NCBI GenBank assembly: GCA_026398535.1
Contig: JAPLSQ010000053.1
Location: 1-42,465 of the forward strand
Length of the DNA stretch: 42,465 nt
Direction: 5' to 3'
Origin: Candidatus Sumerlaeota bacterium
GTDB lineage: Bacteria; Sumerlaeota; Sumerlaeia; Sumerlaeales; Sumerlaeaceae
How positions within the stretch are numbered: position 1 is the stretch's first letter; each line of letters begins with the position of its first letter. Shown piece after piece: positions 8,386 through 17,449 of the stretch. The position numbers were made by a program, and so were the translations under genes. The notes under the pieces are model-generated. The model worked only from the letters and a program-made list of their open reading frames with translations, was not told the origin of the DNA and searched no databases.

Positions 8386-8712
8386 ATGCCGACTTATGAG
8401 TACGAGTGTCAGGACTGTGGCGAGCATTTCGAATATTTTCAAAGCATCAAAGCCGCGCCCAAGACAAAGTGTGAGGCGTGCGGGGGAAGACTTCAGCGCC
8501 TGCTTAGCGCCGGATCGGGATTGATTTTCAAGGGTTCGGGGTTTTACATCACGGATTATAAGAAAAGTGACGGCAGTGCGGGGAAGAACACCAATGGTGT
8601 GGAGCAGACAAAGACGGCGGATTCCGCGGACGGCGCGAAGACCGAGCCGACGGCGGCGTCAACTGATGCGCCAAAGACCGCCGATTCAACCCCCAAAAAA
8701 GACCCCTCGTGA
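8386..8712 (+). CDS. FmdB-family zinc-ribbon protein
   Basis: 108 residues. It opens with MPTYEYECQDCG and has a second pair CEACGG, giving the four Cys zinc-ribbon of the FmdB/putative regulatory protein family (Pfam zf-FmdB). The middle block LLSAGSGLIFKGSGFYITDY is the family signature. The C-terminal 45 residues are a low-complexity Lys/Ala/Asp/Thr tail. AGGAG at 8373-8377 is 8 nt from the ATG. The family was named from the amide/formamide regulon of Methylophilus, but its biochemical role is generally unproven. It lies directly before the parS sites. Confidence 0.9.
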   Translation: MPTYEYECQDCGEHFEYFQSIKAAPKTKCEACGGRLQRLLSAGSGLIFKGSGFYITDYKKSDGSAGKNTNGVEQTKTADSADGAKTEPTAASTDAPKTADSTPKKDPS

Positions 8713-8715
8713 CAA

Positions 8716-8731
8716 TGTTTCACGTGAAACA
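8716..8731. promoter_or_regulatory. parS: parS centromere site 1
   Basis: TGTTTCACGTGAAACA, a perfect 16-bp palindrome identical to the canonical bacterial parS. It is bound by ParB at the two half-sites and nucleates CTP-dependent ParB spreading. It lies between fmdB and parA. Confidence 0.97.
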
Positions 8732-8756
8732 CCGCCACCCATACTATTTTGACGAT

Positions 8757-8772
8757 TGTTTCACGTGAAACA
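8757..8772. promoter_or_regulatory. parS: parS centromere site 2
   Basis: A second perfect TGTTTCACGTGAAACA, 41 bp (centre to centre) from the first and about 90 bp before the parA start. Besides partition, paired sites so close to the parA start may let ParB repress the operon. Confidence 0.97.
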
Positions 8773-8859
8773 TTGTTTTCTGTCTTTACTTCCATCATCG
8801 GCAATGCTCAAAAATTCCAATCACATGTTCACATCACAGTTTGAATCTTTGGGAATATT

Positions 8860-9675
8860 GTGACGACAGTTATCGGTTTCGTCAATCAGAAGGGCGGCGT
8901 GGGCAAGACCACGACCGCCGTCAACCTCGCGGCATGCATTGCTTCGGCCAACCGCCGGGTACTGCTCGTCGACATGGATCCGCAATCCAATTCCACGTCC
9001 GCCGTCGGTATCGGGCGCGACGGCCCCTCCATCCATGATGTGCTCATCGACGCCATGCCCGCCGCCAATGCTGTATGCGCCACTTTTGTTGAGAATCTCA
9101 ACATTCTCCCGTCCAATCCCAGCCTCTATGGCGCCGAAATTGAACTGCTCGATTCCTCCGAGCGCGAGTATCGCCTGAAAACAGCCATCCAGCCCCTGCG
9201 CGACACCCAGGGGGCCAGCCAGCGGACTTCGATCCCTGTATATGATTACATCCTGATCGACGCGCCACCCTCGCTCGGTCTGCTCACATTGAATGTGCTC
9301 GCCGCCTCTGATACGCTCATCATCCCCGTGCAGTGCGAGTATTACGCCCTCGAAGGCTTGTCACTTCTGATTCATACCGTCGACAGGGTTCGCGTGGCAT
9401 TGAATCCCGATCTTCTACTGCTGGGCATCGTGATGACCATGCATGATAGCCGCCTTAATATCTCGCGCCAAGTCGTCGAGGAAGTGCGCAATCACTTTGG
9501 CGACAAAGTTTTCAATACAGTCATCGCGCGCTCCGTGCGCCTGACCGAAGCGCCCAGTCATGGACAGCCGATCATTTTTTACGATCCGCGCTCCACAGGC
9601 GCCCAGAATTACATTTCCCTCGCCGTGGAGGTCATCCATGCCGCAGAAAAAACGGGCATTGGGCAAAGGACTTGA
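8860..9675 (+). CDS. parA: Chromosome-partition ATPase ParA/Soj
   Basis: 271 residues, the usual length of chromosomal ParA. The deviant Walker A motif KGGVGKTTT is at about residues 11-19, with the signature Lys. LLVDMDPQ is the A' motif, and YILIDAPPSLG is Walker B. It binds the nucleoid as an ATP dimer and moves ParB-parS complexes, driving origin segregation. The start is GTG at 8860 with GGGA at 8851-8854. It follows two parS sites and overlaps parB by 38 nt. The absence of an N-terminal helix-turn-helix shows the chromosomal (type Ib/Soj) form. An unusual insert (RDTQGASQRTSIP) precedes Walker B. Confidence 0.97.
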   Translation: MTTVIGFVNQKGGVGKTTTAVNLAACIASANRRVLLVDMDPQSNSTSAVGIGRDGPSIHDVLIDAMPAANAVCATFVENLNILPSNPSLYGAEIELLDSSEREYRLKTAIQPLRDTQGASQRTSIPVYDYILIDAPPSLGLLTLNVLAASDTLIIPVQCEYYALEGLSLLIHTVDRVRVALNPDLLLLGIVMTMHDSRLNISRQVVEEVRNHFGDKVFNTVIARSVRLTEAPSHGQPIIFYDPRSTGAQNYISLAVEVIHAAEKTGIGQRT

Positions 9676-10591
9676 CGCGCTGTTTCCGCCGCGCGCCGAC
9701 TCCGTCGCCACCACAACTGTGTTGCCCTGCGGAGAAGCACCGCCGTTCGCAGCCGACATTCTCCCACCGGACACCCCGGTGGCGGGCGAGAGAGTCGTGC
9801 AAATCGCCATCGATTCCCTGTCGCCCAATCCCTTCCAGCCACGCCATGTTTTTAATGATGCCTCGTTGCAGGAATTGGCGGCATCCATCCGCGATCACGG
9901 CATCTTCCAGCCCATCCTTGTCAGGCGTCGTGGTGAAATGTGCCAGATCGTGGTTGGCGAGCGCCGCTGGCGCGCCGCACGATTGGCCGGGCTGACGTCG
10001 GTCCCCGTCATTGTTCGTAATTTATCGGATCAGGAGATTCTTGTCCATGCCCTCATCGAAAACCTTCAACGCGACAACCTGAATCCGATGGAAGAGGCGC
10101 GCGGCTACCGCGACCTCATCGAGACATTCGGCCTGTCGCAGGGACAGGTTGCCGGGCAGATGGGCAAGGGGCGCCCCACGGTGGCTAATTCGTTGCGTTT
10201 GTTGAAGTTGCCCGACGATTTTCAGGCGGACATCGAGGCGGGACGGCTCTCCGCTGGTCATGCCCGCGCCGTGCTAAAGCTTGAATCGCCGGTCGAGCAG
10301 AAACGCCTGCGCGATGCCATTGTGCGTGACGGCATGTCCGTGCGCGAGGCGGAGCAACTCGCGTTGAAAACAGCCAACCGCGTGCCGCGCACCCGCCGTC
10401 CCGCAGGCAACCCGCCCGCCGATCCCAACCTGTTGCGCCTCCGCGACCAGATTGTCGAACTGTTTGCGTGCCGCGCCGAAATCAAACCTTCCGGACTCGA
10501 CCGCGGCAAAATCGAGGTGTACTATCATTCGCTTGACGAACTGGATCATATCCTCGCCGTGATGGGTGTTGAAACCGATCAGAACGATTGA
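9638..10591 (+). CDS. parB: Chromosome-partition CTPase/DNA-binding protein ParB/Spo0J
   Basis: 317 residues from the ATG at 9638, chosen because MPQKKRALGKGLDALFPP is the conserved ParB N terminus (the ParA-interacting tip). The frame is open upstream to 9560 but that part overlaps parA. The ParB/Srx CTP-binding domain contains NPFQPR and GERRWRAARLAG. The ENLQRDNLNPMEEA block follows. The helix-turn-helix region has LSQGQVAGQMGKGRPTVANSLRLLKLP. The C terminus is a dimerisation domain. It binds the two parS sites just upstream, slides outward as a clamp and loads SMC in other bacteria. Confidence 0.97.
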   Translation: MPQKKRALGKGLDALFPPRADSVATTTVLPCGEAPPFAADILPPDTPVAGERVVQIAIDSLSPNPFQPRHVFNDASLQELAASIRDHGIFQPILVRRRGEMCQIVVGERRWRAARLAGLTSVPVIVRNLSDQEILVHALIENLQRDNLNPMEEARGYRDLIETFGLSQGQVAGQMGKGRPTVANSLRLLKLPDDFQADIEAGRLSAGHARAVLKLESPVEQKRLRDAIVRDGMSVREAEQLALKTANRVPRTRRPAGNPPADPNLLRLRDQIVELFACRAEIKPSGLDRGKIEVYYHSLDELDHILAVMGVETDQND

Positions 10592-10692
10592 ATCGGGACG
10601 GCGCACTGTATTATTGAGTTTGGATACTGGCCGCGCGGCGCGTCGGCCGCAACTGTTGATATATGCTGAATTGTTGATGAAGGAGCTTCCTG

Positions 10693-11430
10693 TTGATTGA
10701 AACGCTGTGCCTTGCCGCCATTGCCGCCAACCACGTCAATCTTTTTGAGGCCATCGGCCAGAGCGACATCATGGGCTTGGCCTGCCTTGCGGGATGCCTT
10801 GTGATGTCGGTCATCTCTTGGGCGGTGATTTTCTATAAGTCTTTTCAAATCAGCGTTGCGGCGCGACAGTCTGATTCCTTCATCGGCCGATGTATGAGCG
10901 GTTCGGGCAGCCTTGACGAGGCCTACCGCCATTCATCCGACTATCCCTCAAGCCCGCTGGCGCGGATTTTCCGTGAGGCCTACCTCGAAATGCAGATGGA
11001 AAACTGGTATTCGGGCACGGGCTACACGGGCGACGAGCGCATGACGGCGGCGCGTGTGGGGTTGGAACGCGTCATGGAGCGCGTTATTTCCAACGAAATC
11101 CGTCGCATGGAAACCTATCTCATTTTTCTCGCGACCACGTCCAGCGTGGCTCCGTTCATTGGTCTGTTCGGCACGGTTTGGGGCGTGCTGGGCGTGTTCC
11201 AGTCGCTGAACCAGGCGGGCAGTTCGGCGCTGTCGTCGTTGGCGCCGGGCATGGCCACCGCGCTCACGGCCACCATCGCCGGTTTGGTGGCCGCCATCCC
11301 CGCGTCCGCATTTTATAACTATTTAACAAACAAAATATCCGTCATGATAAGCCGCATGGACTCCTTTGCGCTCGAACTTCTCAACATCATGCAGAAGAAG
11401 ATGATCGCGCGGCTCGCGGGTGAGCGTTGA
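10693..11430 (+). CDS. tolQ: TolQ/ExbB-type proton channel subunit
   Basis: 245 residues. TTG at 10693 is the start because AGGAG lies at 10681-10685 with 7 nt spacing. Three membrane helices occur: GLACLAGCLVMSVISWAVIFYKS (about 27-49), ATTSSVAPFIGLFGTVWGVLGVF (about 147-170) and MATALTATIAGLVAAIPASAFYNYL (about 187-211). The MotA/TolQ/ExbB signature APFIGLFGTVWGV and the Thr-rich third helix are intact. With TolR it would form the 5:2 motor that uses proton-motive force to drive TolA/TonB-like proteins across the periplasm. tolR follows with a 1-nt overlap. TolQ versus ExbB cannot be separated surely; the TolA-like third gene favours Tol. Confidence 0.9.
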   Translation: MIETLCLAAIAANHVNLFEAIGQSDIMGLACLAGCLVMSVISWAVIFYKSFQISVAARQSDSFIGRCMSGSGSLDEAYRHSSDYPSSPLARIFREAYLEMQMENWYSGTGYTGDERMTAARVGLERVMERVISNEIRRMETYLIFLATTSSVAPFIGLFGTVWGVLGVFQSLNQAGSSALSSLAPGMATALTATIAGLVAAIPASAFYNYLTNKISVMISRMDSFALELLNIMQKKMIARLAGER

Positions 11431-11927
11431 TGCGCCGCCACCGCAAGGAGCTCGTTCCGCTGACGCAGATCAACCTGACCTCGCTCCTCGACGTGGCGTT
11501 TGTCCTGCTCATCGCGTTCATGATTGTCGCGCCCGCGCTCAAATATGGCCTTGACCTTGACCTGCCCACGCTCAAGGAGGGCGCCCCGCAGCTTTCGCAG
11601 GATCAGCAGAACCTTTTCACAATTGTCGTGCCACGCCCAAAGAACGGCGCGCAGGAGTTTTTCATGAACGAGACCCCCTCGCAACTTCGCGACATCGAGG
11701 AGCGTCTCAAACTTCAAAAGCGCCAAGGCGTCAAGGTGTCCGTGGAAATCCAGGCCGACCGCGAAGTGCCTTACGAAACGTTCGTGCACGTTGTGGCCGC
11801 CGTGCGCCGCGCGGGCATTGAGGCCGTCGGCCTGCCCATCGAGGCGCAGACCGTGAAAAATCCAATGGAATCTGCTTTCCCCCCTCCTCCCGCCGCCACA
11901 CCCATCGCTACGCCCGCAGGTAAATGA
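11430..11927 (+). CDS. tolR: TolR/ExbD-type motor subunit
   Basis: 165 residues from the ATG overlapping the tolQ stop by 1 nt; a TTG at 11427 is an alternative. One N-terminal membrane helix (INLTSLLDVAFVLLIAFMIVAP, about 14-35) carries the essential Asp of the family, in LLDVAFVLL, which takes protons in the TolQ-TolR channel. The periplasmic domain ends with VSVEIQADREVPYETFVHVVAAVRRAGI, the peptidoglycan-binding TolR/ExbD fold. A short Pro-rich tail ends the protein. It acts with the genes on either side. Confidence 0.92.
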   Translation: MRRHRKELVPLTQINLTSLLDVAFVLLIAFMIVAPALKYGLDLDLPTLKEGAPQLSQDQQNLFTIVVPRPKNGAQEFFMNETPSQLRDIEERLKLQKRQGVKVSVEIQADREVPYETFVHVVAAVRRAGIEAVGLPIEAQTVKNPMESAFPPPPAATPIATPAGK

Positions 11928-11984
11928 GTATGCGGCGCAGCCAACAAACATCACGGGCGGTCTGCCAGTGCCGCTTTCATATCG

Positions 11985-13019
11985 ATGCGCCGTTATCTTA
12001 AACACTCGCTGATTCTTCACGCGGGACTGCTGTTCTTGCTGGTCGCGGTGACCTATCTTATACCCGGCAACAGTCAGAAACACATTCAACTGGTCATTCT
12101 GCCCAAAGGCACAAGCCTGGATGCCGTCATGACGATAGAAGCGGAGGAGGCGATGAAGAATCTGAAGAATGATGCGCCCGCTGCCCCAACGCCCGAGCCG
12201 AAGGAAAAGACCGCCGCCCCGCCGCCAACAGAAACGCCTGTCGCATCGCTTCCGCCGCTTGCCCACACAATGCCCGAACCTTCGCCGACACCCGCCAAGC
12301 TGGCCACACCTGCCCCGACGGCCACACCCGCGCCTGTGCCTCAAAAGACTGTTGCCGTCACGCCGAAGTCCACACACAAAGCCGCGCCCAATGCTACACA
12401 CAAACCCAATGCCAAATCAACACAGGTTCCAACGCCGACGCCGTTCGCAAAGAAATCCCCCGCCGCGAAGTCCGTGAAATCGCCGATCGCCAAGCCGACA
12501 GCGACGCGCGCCGCCGTGGCCAGCGCCTATGACATACACGATGGCGGCGTAAAGGGGGACAACAGGCTTGCCGGGATGAACCTGCCGCGTCAGGCGCCCT
12601 CCAATGTCAAGGCTGACGAGGCGCGCCCCGGCCAGGAAATCGGCGTGCCGGGCGTGCCTGAAGGCGTAGAAGGCGCGTCCTTGCCGCTCGAACGCGCCGG
12701 CAACATGCTATCGATGCTATACACCACCCGCATTCGCATGAAAATCCAGTCCAACTTCACCGTTCCGCCCGGCGTCAACGATCCCAACCTTGTCTGTGTA
12801 GTTGAATGGGAAATTCTGCCCGACGGCACGATCCAGAATATCAACGTCATCAAATCCACCGGCACGCCGCAATACGACAGTTGCGCCATCGATGCGTTGT
12901 GCAAGACCGCCAACGCGGGCCCCCTGCCGCCTGAACTCGGCTCGCGGTCCGTCTGGACCTCGCTGACGTTTGTCTTCAGCGGGGATGACAAGCCGGCGGC
13001 GCCAGCGGTGCGGCCATGA
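11985..13019 (+). CDS. tolA: TolA/TonB-like energy transducer
   Basis: 344 residues. An N-terminal anchor (HSLILHAGLLFLLVAVTYLIP, about 7-27) contains the Ser-His pair typical of TolA/TonB helices that contact TolQ/ExbB. A long Pro/Ala/Thr/Lys-rich spacer (about 55-180) would cross the periplasm. The C-terminal domain (about 245-335) has MKIQSNFTVPPG, VEWEILPDGTIQNINVIKSTG and DSCAIDALCKTA, a TonB/TolA-C fold. It would couple the inner-membrane motor to the outer membrane. TolB and Pal are not in the window. The start at 11985 lacks a strong ribosome-binding site. Confidence 0.85.
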   Translation: MRRYLKHSLILHAGLLFLLVAVTYLIPGNSQKHIQLVILPKGTSLDAVMTIEAEEAMKNLKNDAPAAPTPEPKEKTAAPPPTETPVASLPPLAHTMPEPSPTPAKLATPAPTATPAPVPQKTVAVTPKSTHKAAPNATHKPNAKSTQVPTPTPFAKKSPAAKSVKSPIAKPTATRAAVASAYDIHDGGVKGDNRLAGMNLPRQAPSNVKADEARPGQEIGVPGVPEGVEGASLPLERAGNMLSMLYTTRIRMKIQSNFTVPPGVNDPNLVCVVEWEILPDGTIQNINVIKSTGTPQYDSCAIDALCKTANAGPLPPELGSRSVWTSLTFVFSGDDKPAAPAVRP

Positions 13020-13042
13020 TTCGGATCTTCCCCCTCGCAGAG

Positions 13043-13066
13043 AACACGGACAACCACGGACAACAC
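13043..13066 (+). repeat. Short-period ACACGGACAACC repeat, copy 1
   Basis: AACACGGACAACC is followed by ACGGACAACAC, giving two tandem near-copies of a unit of about 12 bp. A related tract lies at 19929-19954. It is intergenic, between tolA and the MFS gene. Confidence 0.6.
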
Positions 13067-13117
13067 AAAAACCATTGCAGTTGAGCGGCGCGGCGCCAAG
13101 TGTGCTTGTCCTGAACA

Positions 13118-14422
13118 ATGCACCAACGACATAATTTATTCCGGGCGCTTTTTTTTCTGCTCCAGATGCCGTCGGGCATCATTCTGCCCTATTACTTTCT
13201 GTTTCTGCGCGATGAGGCGGGGCTTGATGCCCGCCAGATCAGTTACCTGACCGGCATCAGCGGCCTGACCATCATCCTGTTCCAGCAGTTCTGGGGTTAC
13301 ATGGGCGATGTGGTTGTCCCCAAGAAGTATCTCATCGTTTTCAACTCACTCGTCTCGTCATTTTGCTTTTTCTTAATCAGCCGCCAGCACAGTTTCTGGA
13401 TCATTGCTGTGCTGGCGTTTGCGCAACAGGCGGCTTCCACGCCCTTGCAGCAGCTTTTTCACGGTTATCTTTTCATGCACGAGGGCAGCGAGAGGCATTT
13501 TGGACGGTTGCGCGCATGGGGTTCCCTCGGATTCATCGCGGCCAACACGGGGATAGCGTTTGTGGCCGACAGGATAACGGGCGGAAAACTGGGATTCATC
13601 TTTCCGTTCTTTGTCATTGTTACCATGAGCTTTTGTCTGCTTTTTCTGCCAATGCCCGACCGCCGCACCGAGCATGCGGTGCGCCCCACTTTTCTCCAGG
13701 TGCAGGGATTTTTCCTGGGTCGTCCGCAAGTGGCGCTGTTCCTTGCTGTTGTCTTCTTTTACCAAGCGGCGCACGGGCTGAGCTACACCTTCCAGTCTTT
13801 TCTCATGAGGGAAATGGGCGCGGATATGCGGGTGGTGTCATTGTCATACTCTCTGGCGGCGTTTCTGGAATTGCCGGTGTTTTTCGCGCTCAACCGTTTG
13901 ATCGGCCGCTGGGGTGAAACGCGCTTGATTCTATTCGCGGCTTTTGTTCAGGCGCTGCGGTGGCTGCTTATCTGGGGAGCCGCGACTCCGGGACAAATCA
14001 TCGCGATTTCCGCGCTCCATTGCATCACATTTGGGCTGTTTTATGCGGCGGCGGTGAGCTACATGAACCGTCAGGCGGGTGTCGCGCTCAAGGCCAGCGC
14101 CCAGGCGATATTTGCGCTCGTTTATTTTGGATTTGCGGCTGTCGTGGGCAACGTCGCCGGCGGGCAGGTCACGAGCGGCGGCGTGTTGGCGGACGCGATG
14201 ACATGGTTCGTCACGCAGGTTCTGCATATGCCCGACCGCGGCGGCCTGCGAAATCTTTACATCTTCTGCTCCGCGCTCGCGTTGATCTCGGCCGGATTGT
14301 GCATGTTGCTCATCAAGCGCGAAGGGCGCGATTGCCGGCAGGAACAGCGCTCGCATATCCGGCGACCCAAAGCCAGCGGCATCAGATCGAATCTTTCACT
14401 ACTGTTTTTCAACGGCCGCTGA
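13118..14422 (+). CDS. MFS transporter of the HcaT/PPP type
   Basis: 434 residues with twelve predicted membrane helices. The order and short loops match the MFS_1-like/nucleoside-H+ symporter-related group: an opening like FRALFFLLQMPSGIILPYYFLFLRD, then LDARQISYLTGISGLTIILFQQFWGYMGD, and the domain-5 block RLRAWGSLGFIAAN. That last motif (R-x-WGSxGF) is typical of the 3-phenylpropionate/lactose-permease-like branch. The inner membrane is the site of action; the substrate cannot be read from sequence. The C-terminal 30 residues are basic and cytoplasmic. Its last 24 nt overlap the end of the convergent kinase gene, so neither gene has a terminator between them. Confidence 0.8.
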   Translation: MHQRHNLFRALFFLLQMPSGIILPYYFLFLRDEAGLDARQISYLTGISGLTIILFQQFWGYMGDVVVPKKYLIVFNSLVSSFCFFLISRQHSFWIIAVLAFAQQAASTPLQQLFHGYLFMHEGSERHFGRLRAWGSLGFIAANTGIAFVADRITGGKLGFIFPFFVIVTMSFCLLFLPMPDRRTEHAVRPTFLQVQGFFLGRPQVALFLAVVFFYQAAHGLSYTFQSFLMREMGADMRVVSLSYSLAAFLELPVFFALNRLIGRWGETRLILFAAFVQALRWLLIWGAATPGQIIAISALHCITFGLFYAAAVSYMNRQAGVALKASAQAIFALVYFGFAAVVGNVAGGQVTSGGVLADAMTWFVTQVLHMPDRGGLRNLYIFCSALALISAGLCMLLIKREGRDCRQEQRSHIRRPKASGIRSNLSLLFFNGR

Positions 14423-17305
14423 ATTGTCAAGCGGCTGAAGCCCCTTTTCCATGAGCATGCGGCTGAGACCGGCCCCGCGAAAGCCAATCTTGCGCAACTT
14501 GGACGCCACGGCTTCGGCTTCCCGCAACTTGTCGAGACGCAACAGGACTTCTGTCAGTGAGCACAACATGGTGAAGTCATAGGGTGATGCCGCCTCGTTG
14601 ATTTTCAGGTCCTTGGTGGATTCCTCCCAGTTTTTCCTGGCGGCGGTCATGTCGCCGTGGATTTGCGCGATGTTGCCAAGCAACAGTTTGACCAATCCCA
14701 GGGTGTAGAGATATTCGAAATCGGAGGCGGCTTTTTTGGGCGAGGCGGCGAGTATGTGGAGCGTGGCGGTTGCAAGCTGTTCGCACGTTTTCAAGTCGCC
14801 GCGGCCAAGGGCCAGTTCAGCCTCTTTGGCTGTGCTGACGGCAAGATTCCATTGCAACACAAGATCGTTGGGGTCCTGCGCGGCGAGGGTCTGGCGGATT
14901 TCGAGTGCGCGCTTGTGGGCGGCTTCAGCCTCCGGCATTTTCCCAAGACGCTCATAAGCGCGCCCGAGCCAGTAGAGCGAGCGGGCCATGTTCTGCTTAT
15001 AGGCAGCGTTTATTGGAAAATCAGACGCGAGTTTTTCCCATTCATTTGCGGATGACGTGAATGCGTCCACCGCCTCGTTTCTCTCGCCCTTGCCAAGATC
15101 ACACTGGCCGACGCGGAAGCGATTCTCGGCGGCTCCCTCGCGCCAGCGCGGATTGTCCGGCTCGGTTTTGCGAAGCAAGTCCCATGCCGCGCCCGCCCGC
15201 GCGATCATTTCGGCCGCTGTTGTTGTTTCGCCGCCGGTCACGAAATGCATCATGGCGAGTTTTTCGGCGTATTGGGCGGAGCGGCTCTGGCAATCGGACA
15301 TCTCTGGATTCTCCGAGCGCAGTATGTCGATGGTTGTGCTGGCGTCGCTCAGGAGCGAGATGGCCTTTTGTGTGTCCCGGAAATGTGTGTACACGGTGCC
15401 CGCGAGGCCGGATTGCGCGTCGGCGAGCGTTATCTCATACTTCGTCTCTTGCGGATAGCGGGCAGCAAGAGTCTGCAGGATGCTGATGGCGCGCTGTGCC
15501 ATGGCCAGCGCCTCGGTGGTGTTGTCCATCTCGGCCATGACTTGGTGCAAATTTGTCAGCGCCAGCGCCTCGTGATAGAGAGAATCCGTTTGGCGATCGT
15601 TGGGGGCAAGAGTAGAGAAATATCCCTCTATGGCTCCCCCCAGCTCGGCCATGAGTTTAACCTGACCGAGCGGTTCCAGACGGGCATAGATCCGGTCGAG
15701 AAGCGTGGTGACCAAGTGTTCGGCGTCGGCGTGAGCCTTTCTGGCGCGGCCAAGCGCGTCGCTGACCTGATGGTTGTAATAGATGCTTCCGGCGATGATG
15801 AGCAAGCCCAGCGCAAAGCACAACCACATGGCGATTCGCCTTTGACGCTCGCGCGCCCGGCGGCGCCGCGCCCGGTCGTCCGCCTCATTAAGAAGACTGT
15901 CGCGCCCGGGACCAGGGAGCATGCTGCCGGCCTGAAGGCGGGCGAGTTGCAGGTCGCCCTGGTTGAGCGCGGCGCGCGCATAATCGGCGAATATCCGTTG
16001 AGATAGTTCGGAGATCATCGGATTTTCGGGCCAGAGATCGCGCGCCTGCGCGAGCAGGTTCTGGCATTCTGAGAGAGCCTCGTAGGCGCCGGCGGCCTGA
16101 TCGACGCGGCTGGCCACGTGGACGGCAAGGTCGCGCGACCGCTGGCGCCGCGTGGCGCCCGACTGATAATCCAGAAGCTCATCAAGAAATTCTTTGGCTG
16201 TTGGCGGTCTTAATCGGAAATCTTTCTGGAGCGCTTTGCCGCATAAACCCGCAAGCTCGGCGGGCATGTCGCGCCCCGGTGCGATTTCGCGCGGAGGAAT
16301 AACATGGCCCTGTCTGGCGGCCTCAAACACCTCCATCGGCGTTTTGCCCGCATGAGGCGGGCGACCTGTCAAAAGCTGGTAGAGAATGCCGCCAAGCAGA
16401 TAGACGTCAGTCCACGGGCCGATATTGGTCGCCTTGGCTTCTGTCTGTTCGGACGCCATGTAGGCCAGCGTGCCCGCAGGATTGGTCGCTGTTTCAAGAT
16501 TCGCCAGAACATCAGCCGATTTCTGTTGGGCAAGATTCTCAAGCGCATCCTTGTCGAAAAGCACGCCAAGGCCCCAGTCCATGAGCAACACTTCGCCATA
16601 ATCGCCGATCATGACTTGGGCCGGTTTGAGGTCGCGGTGAACGATGCCGCGTGAATGGGCAAATGTGACCGCCTGAACAAGATCGATAAAAATGGGAAGA
16701 TGCTTTGCAAGAAACTCGGCGGAAGACATTTTCGGAAAATCCTCCGCGATCACTTTGCTCCAGGGCTGGCCGCGCACAAGTTTCATGGCCAGCGCGGGCA
16801 TCCCGCGCTCATCGGGATTGATGTCGTAAATTGGAACGATGTTGGGATGATCCAGCGAGGCCGCGGTCAATGCCTCCTGCTGAAACGAGTTCTGTATAAA
16901 CTTGATGCGGTCGTCCTCGGCGGCTCCCGCCGGATGGAGATCGTGGCGCACAAGTTTGATGGCAACGGGCCGGCCAAGGCGCTCCTGCCGCCCCTCCCAC
17001 ACCTCGCCGAATCCGCCCAGACCGAGCACGTTCTGCAGCGTGTAATTGCTGGCGAGCGTGCCAGGGACGGGCGCAGTCGGTGGTTTCTCCTGAGATTCCG
17101 CGGCCGGCTGAACGGCGGTGGCCGCGATGACGGTTTCGGCAATGATTGTCGCCTCGTTTGGATCAAAATCCTTGATCGGCGGAGAATCGCCGGGCTGAGT
17201 TTCAGAAGGTTCAAGAAACCTTGTCTGATCAGGATTCCAAGTCTGCGTTTCGTCATCCGGAAGATTTGCGGGTATCTTGTCGTGGTCGATGTCTTTATTT
17301 ACCAT
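14399..17305 (-). CDS. Ser/Thr protein kinase with TPR sensor region
   Basis: 968 residues from the ATG at 17305 (MVNKDIDHDK); a longer open frame to 17446 is unlikely. The kinase domain is about 85-380, with glycine loop GLGGFGEVW (about 95-103), Lys117 in VAIK, HRD at 223-225, DWG (about 243-245) in place of DFG, and AYMASEQ. The HRDLKPxN motif reads HRDLKPAQ, so the usual Mg-binding Asn is Gln. A membrane helix (about 492-510) separates the cytoplasmic kinase from an extracytoplasmic region of about 450 residues rich in TPR-like helices (for example LYWLGRAYERLGKMPEAEAAHKRALEIRQ). This layout is characteristic of Planctomycetes-type kinases. The stop is TAG. It lies 144 nt downstream of pbpC on the same strand. 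Confidence 0.9.
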   Translation of the reverse strand: MVNKDIDHDKIPANLPDDETQTWNPDQTRFLEPSETQPGDSPPIKDFDPNEATIIAETVIAATAVQPAAESQEKPPTAPVPGTLASNYTLQNVLGLGGFGEVWEGRQERLGRPVAIKLVRHDLHPAGAAEDDRIKFIQNSFQQEALTAASLDHPNIVPIYDINPDERGMPALAMKLVRGQPWSKVIAEDFPKMSSAEFLAKHLPIFIDLVQAVTFAHSRGIVHRDLKPAQVMIGDYGEVLLMDWGLGVLFDKDALENLAQQKSADVLANLETATNPAGTLAYMASEQTEAKATNIGPWTDVYLLGGILYQLLTGRPPHAGKTPMEVFEAARQGHVIPPREIAPGRDMPAELAGLCGKALQKDFRLRPPTAKEFLDELLDYQSGATRRQRSRDLAVHVASRVDQAAGAYEALSECQNLLAQARDLWPENPMISELSQRIFADYARAALNQGDLQLARLQAGSMLPGPGRDSLLNEADDRARRRRARERQRRIAMWLCFALGLLIIAGSIYYNHQVSDALGRARKAHADAEHLVTTLLDRIYARLEPLGQVKLMAELGGAIEGYFSTLAPNDRQTDSLYHEALALTNLHQVMAEMDNTTEALAMAQRAISILQTLAARYPQETKYEITLADAQSGLAGTVYTHFRDTQKAISLLSDASTTIDILRSENPEMSDCQSRSAQYAEKLAMMHFVTGGETTTAAEMIARAGAAWDLLRKTEPDNPRWREGAAENRFRVGQCDLGKGERNEAVDAFTSSANEWEKLASDFPINAAYKQNMARSLYWLGRAYERLGKMPEAEAAHKRALEIRQTLAAQDPNDLVLQWNLAVSTAKEAELALGRGDLKTCEQLATATLHILAASPKKAASDFEYLYTLGLVKLLLGNIAQIHGDMTAARKNWEESTKDLKINEAASPYDFTMLCSLTEVLLRLDKLREAEAVASKLRKIGFRGAGLSRMLMEKGLQPLDNSAAVEKQ

Positions 17306-17449
17306 GGCGTTGATTCTGAAACAGCAGGGATTGAAAAGCCAATTGAAATTTAAACAATGACGGGGGCATGGCGCGTCTTGATTGGGTGAACGGTAAATCA
17401 TCCAGCTCCCCTGGGACTTATCTTGCCTGCGGCAGTGCATCAGCAATCA

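Noticed and set aside
10628..10648. GC-rich inverted repeat after parB as terminator
   Set aside because: The stem is imperfect beyond 5 bp and no T-run follows; not enough to call.
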